The translations under genes were made by a program, and so were the position numbers. From Clostridia bacterium (GTDB taxonomy: Bacteria; Bacillota; Clostridia; Oscillospirales; Acutalibacteraceae), in the NCBI GenBank assembly GCA_017559885.1, contig JAFYQN010000127.1:1-5891 (forward strand): a stretch of 5,891 nt of DNA. Reading direction: 5' to 3'. The notes beneath the pieces were generated by a model, which saw nothing but the letters and a program-made list of their open reading frames with translations, was not told the origin of the DNA and ran no database searches. Of the stretch, positions 1 through 5,581 are shown one piece after another. How positions within the stretch are numbered: the first letter of the stretch is position 1; the number at the start of each line of letters is the position of its first letter.

Positions 1-98
1 ATAACAATATTTCGCAATTTAATATTTTTTGCAACGAAATAAACTAAAAGGTTAAGCGGTAAAAACAAATACAAGAAAAAAAGACTTGAAAATACCAA
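1..98 (-). CDS. N-terminus of an MBOAT-family (AlgI/PatA-like) membrane O-acyltransferase, cut by the window edge
   Basis: Only the first 32 codons are present; the gene continues past position 1. Read from a TTG start at 98, the product begins MVFSSLFFLYLFLPLNLLVY and then has a short basic stretch (K24, K27, R29). That is the characteristic opening of AlgI/PatA/DltB-like MBOAT proteins: an MVFSS-type start, a first transmembrane helix rich in Leu/Phe with an internal FLP, then basic residues at the membrane edge. Family members move acyl groups, usually acetyl, across the membrane for attachment to exported polysaccharides. An in-frame ATG lies at 113 (it would add Met-Gly-Gly-Arg-Ile), but it has no Shine-Dalgarno upstream. 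The TTG follows a G-rich Shine-Dalgarno by 6 bases and gives the family's usual N-terminus. A sigma-A-like promoter at 137-166 and a terminator at 181-226 make it a transcription unit separate from the SLH gene. The family call rests on a short N-terminus, so the substrate is unknown. Confidence 0.8.
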   Translation of the reverse strand, partial: MVFSSLFFLYLFLPLNLLVYFVAKNIKLRNIV

Positions 99-104
99 TA
101 TTCT

Positions 105-111
105 CCCCCCC
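105..111 (-). promoter_or_regulatory. Shine-Dalgarno of the MBOAT gene, formed by a run of seven G
   Basis: The minus strand reads GGGGGGG, then AGAATA, then TTG. Five of the Gs can pair with the CCUCC of 16S rRNA with one G-U wobble, at a spacing of 6 bases from the TTG at 98. This supports the TTG over the in-frame ATG at 113, whose own G is the first base of the tract. Confidence 0.6.
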
Positions 112-136
112 ATTCAGACAAAACTATTTCATTTTA

Positions 137-166
137 ATTTTACTATCTATATATATGTTTTGTCAA
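137..166 (-). promoter_or_regulatory. Sigma-A-type promoter for the MBOAT gene
   Basis: On the minus strand a perfect -35 box TTGACA (166-161) is followed by an 18-base AT-rich spacer and a -10 box TAAAAT (142-137, five of six consensus bases). The start of transcription would fall near 130, leaving a leader of about 30 bases before the TTG at 98. It lies just downstream of the SLH gene's terminator and points leftward, so the MBOAT gene probably has its own transcript. Confidence 0.75.
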
Positions 167-180
167 CACGATTTTTAGCT

Positions 181-226
181 TTTAACCAATAAAAAAACTC
201 CCGAAGGAGTCTTTTTATTGGTTAAA
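181..226 (-). terminator. Rho-independent terminator of the SLH-protein gene, with UUCG tetraloop
   Basis: Positions 181-201 pair with 206-226 with a single mismatch (196 against 211). On the minus strand the core is ACTCC-TTCG-GGAGT followed by seven T, a textbook C(UUCG)G-capped intrinsic terminator. The A/U flanks extend the pairing by another 15 bp, and the stop codon of the SLH gene (217-215) lies inside the ascending arm. Confidence 0.93.
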
Positions 227-2488
227 TATGTTATTCAAAAAAATATTATACATTATCTTAGCAACTTCACATCTCTGTGCATTACCTTGAGGTACTATAT
301 TTGTTGACGTTTTACCATTTATTATGCCTTTTTCAATTGCCCATAGAACAGCATCTTTTGCGAATCCGCTTACATTTTTATAGTCAGAGTATTGTTTTTT
401 TATAGCATTTTCTCTTGTAACTGTATAATTTATATCTAAACCTTTATGGTTAGCATATCTATAGAGAAATGTCACAATCTGCTCTCGTGTAATTTTATCT
501 CCAACACCAAACTTGCCGTTGTTGTAACCCGTAACTATATTTTTTTCCGATCCCCAATTTACCGCAGCTTCATAATAGCTATCTTCTGGTACATCAGGAA
601 ACGCACTATGTTTTGCACCATATGTTGTAAGGTCTACGCCATCAAGTCGAGATAACATTACAAGAAAATCTTGTCGTTGTATACCATCTGCAATACCAAA
701 TTTACCATTTTGATATCCACCCATTATGCCTGCACCTACAACATAGGTAACAGCATTGTTATACCACCCGCCTGCACTTGTATCTGGGAAAATAATGGAT
801 GAAATTTCAATCGCACTCCAAACAATTTCTCCTTTTATTACTTCTTCACGGTTTGATCTAAAACTAATAGTATATTTCTGCCCTTTTATCAAAGGAAAAC
901 CATCGAATTCTTCATTATATATAACACGATTATTATTTTTATCAAATATAATTATGCTATGTATATCAAAATCATCTATATAATTATTATTTGGTTTAAA
1001 GGTATATACACCTGTTTTTGTCACTGATATACTCCAAGAACCATATATTTCTTCAGTATAATATTTATAACAATCTTCATAATTATGTTTAACTGTACTT
1101 CTTTGCTTACTACACCAATTACATTTTAAATCACAAGAACTATCGTAGGTATGTTTTATTGTAGTTTGTATTGCACCACACAAATTACATTTTGAATCAC
1201 AGCCGCTATCATAAGTATGGATTATTGTCTCTCGCTTTTCACCACATTTATTACAATGACTGTCACAACCGTTACTGTATATATGATCATCAATCGGTTC
1301 TCGCACCCAACCACAGTTATTGCATTCACTATCACAATCGCTTGAATAACAGTGTGGAATTTCTAACGATTCTCTTACATAATCACAGTTAATACATTTG
1401 CTCTCACAATCATTTGAATAACTGTGCACCAATTCTGTTCGACATTCGCCACAAATATTACACGATTCGTCGCAAGTGTTACTATATTTATGTTCTGCTG
1501 GTGTTCGTACATAACCACATATATCACATATTGCATCACAATTATTTGTGTATGTATGTTGCAATACCGTGCGTACATAACCACACTCATTACAAACCTC
1601 ATCACAAGTATTAGTATAAAAGTGTGGTACGCCTCTAATAAAATTGCATACGTTACAACTTGTATCACACGCATTTGAATATGTATGCGCAATTAAAGTA
1701 TGTCTTTGTATATTGCAAAGATCACATCTTGTATCGCAATCACTGGTATATGTATGAGCGATTTGACTTGACCTTGTTTCATAACAAACATCGCATATTG
1801 TATCGCAATCACTAGTATATGTATGGGCTGATCTATAACTTTTTTCACCACATATATTACAGGTTGTGTCGCAAGCACCAATATATGAATGGGCAGTTGA
1901 TCTTATTTCGCCGCATTTATTGCAACTCCAGTCGCAAGCATTGCTATATTCATGCGTGCACGAAGTTGACGAGCCACCATTATTAGATGAACCATTATTA
2001 GACGATCCTACGTTAAGATAAAATTCATAATTAGAACTTTTATCTGCCTTGCTATTAAACAATACCAAATAATACGTACCGCTTTTTAAAGTTGTCAATA
2101 TTGTGCCAATATATTTTCCGTTACTATAGGACCTATCAGAAGATGTTACAACATTTCCATTTGAATCTTCTATCATTGCAAGAACTTCATGACCGGTAGC
2201 GGTTAATGTAAAACCTATAGCTATTCCGTTACTGGAAATAGTAAATCGGTAATAGTCCACATCATAATTATTTAACGAACCATAAACAAAGCAATTCCCT
2301 GATAGCACATCGGCAGTGGAGATTGAATTATTTGGTTCTGATTCGTAATAATCACTATACGAATAATAATTTAAACTGTGTGAATTATTTAAATTTGTAT
2401 TACTAATAGTTCCGTCTGCAAATGTTACCATTGGTGTTACCATAATTATAATAACGGCTAATATTACTGTGGATAATTTTTTAATCAT
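215..2488 (-). CDS. Secreted SLH-anchored surface protein with PPC-like domain and 13 His-Cys3 tandem repeats
   Basis: This 757-residue protein is predicted to be exported and held on the cell wall. Residues 1-24 form a signal peptide (MIKK, a hydrophobic core, likely cleavage after VTFA). Residues 48-161 resemble a bacterial pre-peptidase C-terminal (PPC) beta domain: EPNNSISTA, then DVDYYRFT, then GTYYLVL. A Ser/Asn/Gly linker covers 162-176. Residues 179-467 are 13 repeats of H-x-Y-x3-C-D-x2-C-N-x-C-G-x2-R, and a degenerate fourteenth begins at H468. Residues 475-562 look beta-rich and may be a second carbohydrate- or PPC-like domain. Three SLH domains follow at about 564-618, 627-684 and 701-753, with FPD openings and TRAE-like motifs (ITREQ is the best; QRQD and QRCE are variants). 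SLH triplets bind secondary cell-wall polysaccharide, often pyruvylated. No protease or glycosidase active site is visible, so it may be a scaffold, adhesin or metal-binding surface protein. The ATG at 2488 has AAGGAG six bases upstream. Base composition is visibly more AT-rich than in the genes to the right, consistent with an accessory gene. Confidence 0.93.
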   Translation of the reverse strand: MIKKLSTVILAVIIIMVTPMVTFADGTISNTNLNNSHSLNYYSYSDYYESEPNNSISTADVLSGNCFVYGSLNNYDVDYYRFTISSNGIAIGFTLTATGHEVLAMIEDSNGNVVTSSDRSYSNGKYIGTILTTLKSGTYYLVLFNSKADKSSNYEFYLNVGSSNNGSSNNGGSSTSCTHEYSNACDWSCNKCGEIRSTAHSYIGACDTTCNICGEKSYRSAHTYTSDCDTICDVCYETRSSQIAHTYTSDCDTRCDLCNIQRHTLIAHTYSNACDTSCNVCNFIRGVPHFYTNTCDEVCNECGYVRTVLQHTYTNNCDAICDICGYVRTPAEHKYSNTCDESCNICGECRTELVHSYSNDCESKCINCDYVRESLEIPHCYSSDCDSECNNCGWVREPIDDHIYSNGCDSHCNKCGEKRETIIHTYDSGCDSKCNLCGAIQTTIKHTYDSSCDLKCNWCSKQRSTVKHNYEDCYKYYTEEIYGSWSISVTKTGVYTFKPNNNYIDDFDIHSIIIFDKNNNRVIYNEEFDGFPLIKGQKYTISFRSNREEVIKGEIVWSAIEISSIIFPDTSAGGWYNNAVTYVVGAGIMGGYQNGKFGIADGIQRQDFLVMLSRLDGVDLTTYGAKHSAFPDVPEDSYYEAAVNWGSEKNIVTGYNNGKFGVGDKITREQIVTFLYRYANHKGLDINYTVTRENAIKKQYSDYKNVSGFAKDAVLWAIEKGIINGKTSTNIVPQGNAQRCEVAKIMYNIFLNNIFNQ
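1088..1954 (-). repeat. Thirteen tandem His-Cys3 protein repeats (21-24 residues each)
   Basis: The repeats encode residues 179-467 of the SLH protein, with units starting at His 179, 200, 222, 245, 268, 289, 311, 333, 355, 379, 402, 424 and 446. Five positions are invariant in all 13: His1, Tyr3, Cys7, Cys11 and Cys14, giving H-x5-C-x3-C-x2-C. Asp8 is kept in 12 (Glu in unit 9). Asn or Asp fills position 12 in 12 (Ile in unit 9), Gly15 is kept in 8, and Arg18 in 11. Length differences fall only after Arg, in the spacer to the next His. Most units have diverged at the DNA level, but units 3 and 4 share a 28-base block with one mismatch. The spacing would suit a CCCH-type metal site or a disulfide-linked rod; neither can be decided from sequence alone. 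Confidence 0.95.
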
Positions 2489-2494
2489 AATTAT

Positions 2495-2500
2495 CTCCTT
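2495..2500 (-). promoter_or_regulatory. Ribosome binding site of the SLH-protein gene
   Basis: AAGGAG lies six bases before the ATG at 2488 and fixes that start. Between here and the hairpin at 2541-2576 I find no convincing -35/-10 pair. The best candidate, TTAAGA with a 17-base spacer and TAATAA, is weak, so this gene's promoter remains unassigned. Confidence 0.85.
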
Positions 2501-2540
2501 AGCAACTTTTATTAATAAACTTATTTACTGCTCTTAAATT

Positions 2541-2576
2541 AAAGTAATCCTCCGCGGAAAACATAAGGATTACTTT
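2541..2576 (-). terminator. Hairpin after the aminopeptidase gene, probable operon terminator
   Basis: A perfect 10-bp inverted repeat (AAAGTAATCC at 2541-2550, GGATTACTTT at 2567-2576) encloses a 16-base loop. It begins about a dozen bases past the stop codon of the aminopeptidase gene. The stem is AT-rich, and on the minus strand it is followed only by a broken U tract (CTTTAATTTAAG), so termination may be partial and allow read-through into the SLH gene. The loop contains the 8-bp palindrome TCCGCGGA, so a protein-binding or attenuation role is possible. Confidence 0.6.
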
Positions 2577-2587
2577 GATTAACTAAT

Positions 2588-3979
2588 TTACTTCATAAAC
2601 TCATACATAGCGCGGTAACACATATATACGTCAAGTTTTGCGGTTGTTTCATAAGGCGCGTGCATTGAAAGCACAGGAACGCCAAGGTCAACAACGTCAA
2701 TACCAAGGTTTGCAACGTACATTGCAACGGTACCGCCGCCGCCTGCATCCACACGACCGAGTTCGCCAGTTTGCCAAATGATATCAGCGTTATCAAGCAT
2801 TGCGCGAACCTCTGCAACGTATTCTACTGATGCATCAGACGTGCCTCCCTTGCCGCCGCCACCGGTGTATTTTGTAACAACAACACCGTAGTTTAAGAAA
2901 CTTGCGTTTCTACGTTCCATAACGTCTTGGAAAGTTGGGTCGGTACCTGCATTAACGTCGGCTGAAAGACATTTAGAATTACGCTTTGCCACAGTTTCAT
3001 CACAACCCTGCATTACGCAAATATCGTGAATAACGTGATTTAAAAAGTCAGACTGTAAACCTGTGTTGCCCATAGAACCGATTTCTTCCTTGTCGGCAAG
3101 GATTGCTATAGCGGTCTTTTGAGGCGCGTCTACCTCTAAAATAGCGGTAAGCGCAGGATAAGCGCACACGCGGTCATCTTGACCGTAAGCACCAACGAGT
3201 GAACGGTCAAAACCAATGTCGCTTGCCTTTGCCGCAGGTACGAGTTCAAGTTCGGCAGAGAGGAAATCTTCCTCGGTGATACCATATTTTTCGTTTAAAA
3301 TCTTTAAGATGTTAAGTTTAACAAGTTCGCTACCCTCGTCGCTCTTAAATGGCATACTGCCGATAAGAACGTTGAGTTCTTCACCGCGAATACCGTCAGA
3401 AAGCGTACGCTTGCTTTGCTCGCGAGCAAGGTGTGGTAAAAGGTCGTTGATAACAAATTTTGGATCGGCGTCATCTTCGCCAATATTAACCTCTACAACA
3501 CTGCCGTCTTTTTTAGCAAATACGCCGTGAAGCGCAAGAGGAAGCGCAGTCCATTGGTATTTTTTAATACCGCCGTAATAATGAGTTTTAAATAAAGCGA
3601 GTTCTAACTCTTCATAAAGTGGGTTTGGTTTAAGGTCAAGACGGGGTGAGTCAACGTGAGCCGCAGTAATGTTGATACCCTTGTCAGCAGCATCTTCACC
3701 GATTACTGCAAAAGCAACGGTTTTACCGCGGTTGTTAAAGTAAACGCGGTCGCCTGCGCTATACTTGTTACCGATTACAAAAGGAACAAAGCCCTTTGCT
3801 TCGGCTAAAGAAATAGCGGTAGCAACTGCTTCGCGCTCGGTTTTGCCTGCGTCAAGATACGCTTTATAGCCCTCGCAATATTCTTGCATTTTGCTAAGTG
3901 TTTCATCACTTGATTTTAAAAGTCCGTTCTTTTTTTCATAAAAAAGTTTTTCTTTTAGTTCTTTAACTGCATCAGACAT
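2588..3979 (-). CDS. apeA: M18-family metallo-aminopeptidase
   Basis: This 463-residue protein should be a cytoplasmic, two-metal (zinc-type) aminopeptidase that removes N-terminal residues, often acidic or neutral ones, from peptides. By comparison with the M18 family, the metal and catalytic residues are all visible: His108 and Asp110 in AAHVDSPRLDLKP, Asp268 in AYGQDDR, the catalytic pair Glu298-Glu299 in ADKEEIGSMGNTG, Asp341 in ADVNAGTDPTF, and His440 in SMHAPYE. The YYGGIKKYQW stretch (134-143) and the length fit the 'aminopeptidase 1' (ApeA) branch better than the shorter ApeB type; that subgroup call is from memory. The ATG at 3979 has GGAGG nine bases upstream and overlaps the coaE stop by 8 bases (ATGTCTGA), so translation is probably coupled to coaE. 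It is the last gene of the operon, and the hairpin at 2541-2576 follows. No sign of damage. Confidence 0.95.
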   Translation of the reverse strand: MSDAVKELKEKLFYEKKNGLLKSSDETLSKMQEYCEGYKAYLDAGKTEREAVATAISLAEAKGFVPFVIGNKYSAGDRVYFNNRGKTVAFAVIGEDAADKGINITAAHVDSPRLDLKPNPLYEELELALFKTHYYGGIKKYQWTALPLALHGVFAKKDGSVVEVNIGEDDADPKFVINDLLPHLAREQSKRTLSDGIRGEELNVLIGSMPFKSDEGSELVKLNILKILNEKYGITEEDFLSAELELVPAAKASDIGFDRSLVGAYGQDDRVCAYPALTAILEVDAPQKTAIAILADKEEIGSMGNTGLQSDFLNHVIHDICVMQGCDETVAKRNSKCLSADVNAGTDPTFQDVMERRNASFLNYGVVVTKYTGGGGKGGTSDASVEYVAEVRAMLDNADIIWQTGELGRVDAGGGGTVAMYVANLGIDVVDLGVPVLSMHAPYETTAKLDVYMCYRAMYEFMK

Positions 3980-4565
3980 TTTGATATTCCTCCAAAAGTT
4001 TAGTTATTAGTTTTTGTATTTTTAGATTTAAAACCGAAAGTTCACAATCATTATACACTATATTGTTGGTTTTTTCTATATAAAAATTATCGCTTTTTCC
4101 TGCTTTTATGCGAAGCTCTGCTGCCGTTTCATCAATGCCGTCGCGCTCCATAATACGTTTTTTGCGCATTTTTTCATCCGCGAGTACAACTATAACCTCG
4201 TTACAAAGTTGCTCGGCGCCGCTTTCAAAAAGCGTTGGCGCGTCAAGAAGCACAAATTCTTGGTTTATTTCTTTTTTGACAAGTGCTGTAATAAAAGGCA
4301 ATAGGGTTTCATTTAAAAACTCAGTGTTTTGGGTAGACGAAAAAGCTTTATGCGCCAGCGCCGTTCTATTTAAAGTGCCGTCTTGATTTAAAATGTCATC
4401 GCCAAACCTATCAACCACGGCTTTTAATCCGTCACTTCCCTTTTGCACCGCAACGCGCGCCAATTTATCGCAATCAACAACTTTAAATCCAAGTTCTTTG
4501 GCTACGTCGGTTACACTGCTTTTACCAGCGCCCGTAGGACCCGTAAGACCAATTACAAAACTCAT
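3972..4565 (-). CDS. coaE: Dephospho-CoA kinase
   Basis: This enzyme phosphorylates the 3'-hydroxyl of dephospho-CoA with ATP, the last step of coenzyme A synthesis in the cytoplasm. The 197-residue product matches the usual family length. The P-loop is near the N-terminus (GLTGPTGAGKSS, residues 6-17). It is followed by VVDCDKLAR (29-37), which holds the family's acidic substrate-binding Asp, then LLDAPTLFESG, the counterpart of the usual LDxPLLFE motif, and the lid-region stretch MRKKRIMERDG with E-x-RI-x-AG. The ending around IVYND corresponds to the common IxN motif. The reading frame also offers an ATG at 4589, but the Shine-Dalgarno GAGGTGAT (4579-4572) lies downstream of that codon and 6 bases before the ATG at 4565, and the latter gives the normal N-terminus. 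The start forms an ATGA overlap with the upstream sua5 gene. Confidence 0.96.
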   Translation of the reverse strand: MSFVIGLTGPTGAGKSSVTDVAKELGFKVVDCDKLARVAVQKGSDGLKAVVDRFGDDILNQDGTLNRTALAHKAFSSTQNTEFLNETLLPFITALVKKEINQEFVLLDAPTLFESGAEQLCNEVIVVLADEKMRKKRIMERDGIDETAAELRIKAGKSDNFYIEKTNNIVYNDCELSVLNLKIQKLITKLLEEYQNV

Positions 4566-5581
4566 AATTTTATCACCTCGAAAGCGCATGCACGAATTAG
4601 ACGATTATAAACCGCAAGACCTACACCGTCTTTACTTGGCGCGTGAATATAAACCTCTTTTACACCAAGGGTATCAATATCTCGCAAAACCGAAAATACG
4701 TTTTGCGCCAAGGTTTTTTCATCACGCTTTGAACCGTATGATATTTTAGGAATGCTAATATTATAATATTCTTCTTCAAAACAAATTGCCGCGCAATCGT
4801 TTTTTGAATTTACAAATTTCACAAATGAGTTACTGCAACCTTCTACCAAAACAGCATTGGTTTTAGGGGCGTAATGCTTGTACTTCATACCTGGGGATGC
4901 CGCTGCTTCGCCCTCTTTTAACTGCTGGAGCACTGCGTCGTCAATAACCAAGTCGGGTAAAATCTTTCGAAGTTGGTCGGGTGTTATAGCGCCTGGACGC
5001 AAAAGACGCGGTTTGTCGCCTACAAGTGACACAACGGTTGACTCAACACCAACTTGGCAATCACCACCCATAACCACAGCGTCAATTTTGCCGTCAAGGT
5101 CTTCTATTACGTGGGCGGCCGTTGTTGGACTGGGTCTGCCCGATGTATTAGCGCTTGGCGCCGCAAGCGGTAATCCGCTTTTAGTTATAATATCACAAAT
5201 GGTTTTATCACTTGGGTATCTAACCGCAACGGTGTTAAGCCCTGCCGACACGTTGCTTGCAATATTGTCGCCTTTTGGAAGTACCATAGTAAATGGTCCC
5301 GGCCAAAATGCGCTTGCGCATTTTTTTGCCGAGTCGGGTATATCGCGCGCGACGTCGCGCAACATATCAATACTTGAAATATGAACAATAAGCGGATTAT
5401 CTTGCGGTCTGCCTTTTGCGGCAAATACGGCATTTATGGCATCGTCGCTATAAGCCGAAGCCGCAAGACCATAAACCGTTTCGGTAGGTACGGCAACTAT
5501 TCCGCCCGAACGCAAAATTTCAGATGCGCGATTAACGGCATAAGCGTAATCGTTTATTGCATCTAATTTTAAAGTTTTCAT
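4562..5581 (-). CDS. ywlC: Threonylcarbamoyl-AMP synthase, full-length Sua5/YwlC type
   Basis: The enzyme makes threonylcarbamoyl-adenylate from threonine, bicarbonate and ATP, the first step of t6A formation at position 37 of ANN-decoding tRNAs; the TsaBDE partners are not in this window. The 339-residue product has the two-domain Sua5 form rather than the short TsaC/YrdC form. The YrdC domain (about 10-200) shows PTETVYGL (32-39), KGRPQDNPL (56-64), the SANTSGRPSPT loop (143-153), GVESTVV (178-184) and LLRPGAI (193-199). The linker ASPGMKYKHYAP (228-239), which closes over the active site in Sua5 structures, is intact and leads to the C-terminal Rossmann-like Sua5 domain. The ATG at 5581 directly abuts the prfA stop codon, and AGGAG (5595-5591), nine bases upstream, lies inside prfA. 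It ends in an ATGA overlap with coaE. prmC, often near prfA, is not between the two. Confidence 0.96.
   Translation of the reverse strand: MKTLKLDAINDYAYAVNRASEILRSGGIVAVPTETVYGLAASAYSDDAINAVFAAKGRPQDNPLIVHISSIDMLRDVARDIPDSAKKCASAFWPGPFTMVLPKGDNIASNVSAGLNTVAVRYPSDKTICDIITKSGLPLAAPSANTSGRPSPTTAAHVIEDLDGKIDAVVMGGDCQVGVESTVVSLVGDKPRLLRPGAITPDQLRKILPDLVIDDAVLQQLKEGEAAASPGMKYKHYAPKTNAVLVEGCSNSFVKFVNSKNDCAAICFEEEYYNISIPKISYGSKRDEKTLAQNVFSVLRDIDTLGVKEVYIHAPSKDGVGLAVYNRLIRACAFEVIKL
4572..4579 (-). promoter_or_regulatory. Ribosome binding site that decides the coaE start
   Basis: GAGGTGAT sits inside the 3' end of the sua5 gene, 6 bases upstream of the ATG at 4565. Because it lies after the alternative in-frame ATG at 4589, it rules in the shorter, 197-residue coaE product. 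Confidence 0.85.

Noticed and set aside
124..132. A two-codon ORF (ATG AAA TAG) on the minus strand ahead of the MBOAT gene.
   Set aside because: It falls at or before the predicted transcription start near 130 and has no Shine-Dalgarno, so it is unlikely to be a leader peptide.
1171..1692. Several long open frames on both strands opposite or out of frame with the SLH gene's repeats.
   Set aside because: They are shadows of the periodic His/Cys/Tyr codons: their proteins are low-complexity, rich in His, Tyr and Ile, lack ribosome binding sites, and overlap a clear gene.
1088..1954. Regularly spaced DNA repeats that could suggest a CRISPR array.
   Set aside because: The units are 63-72 bases, imperfect and in one open frame, and the conservation is at the protein level; there are no identical repeats with unique spacers.
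2501..2540. A possible SLH promoter (TTAAGA, 17-base spacer, TAATAA).
   Set aside because: Only four of six and three of six consensus bases match, which is expected by chance in AT-rich DNA.
5305..5327. Terminator-like hairpin followed by seven T on the plus strand (AAAATGCG-CTTG-CGCATTTT).
   Set aside because: It lies inside the sua5 coding region, encodes conserved-looking protein on the minus strand, and no plus-strand gene precedes it; on the minus strand the T run is short.
5347..5360. A 14-bp perfect palindrome GCGCGACGTCGCGC.
   Set aside because: It arises from Arg-Asp and Ala-Arg-Asp codons in the sua5 gene, and no second copy or site context was seen.
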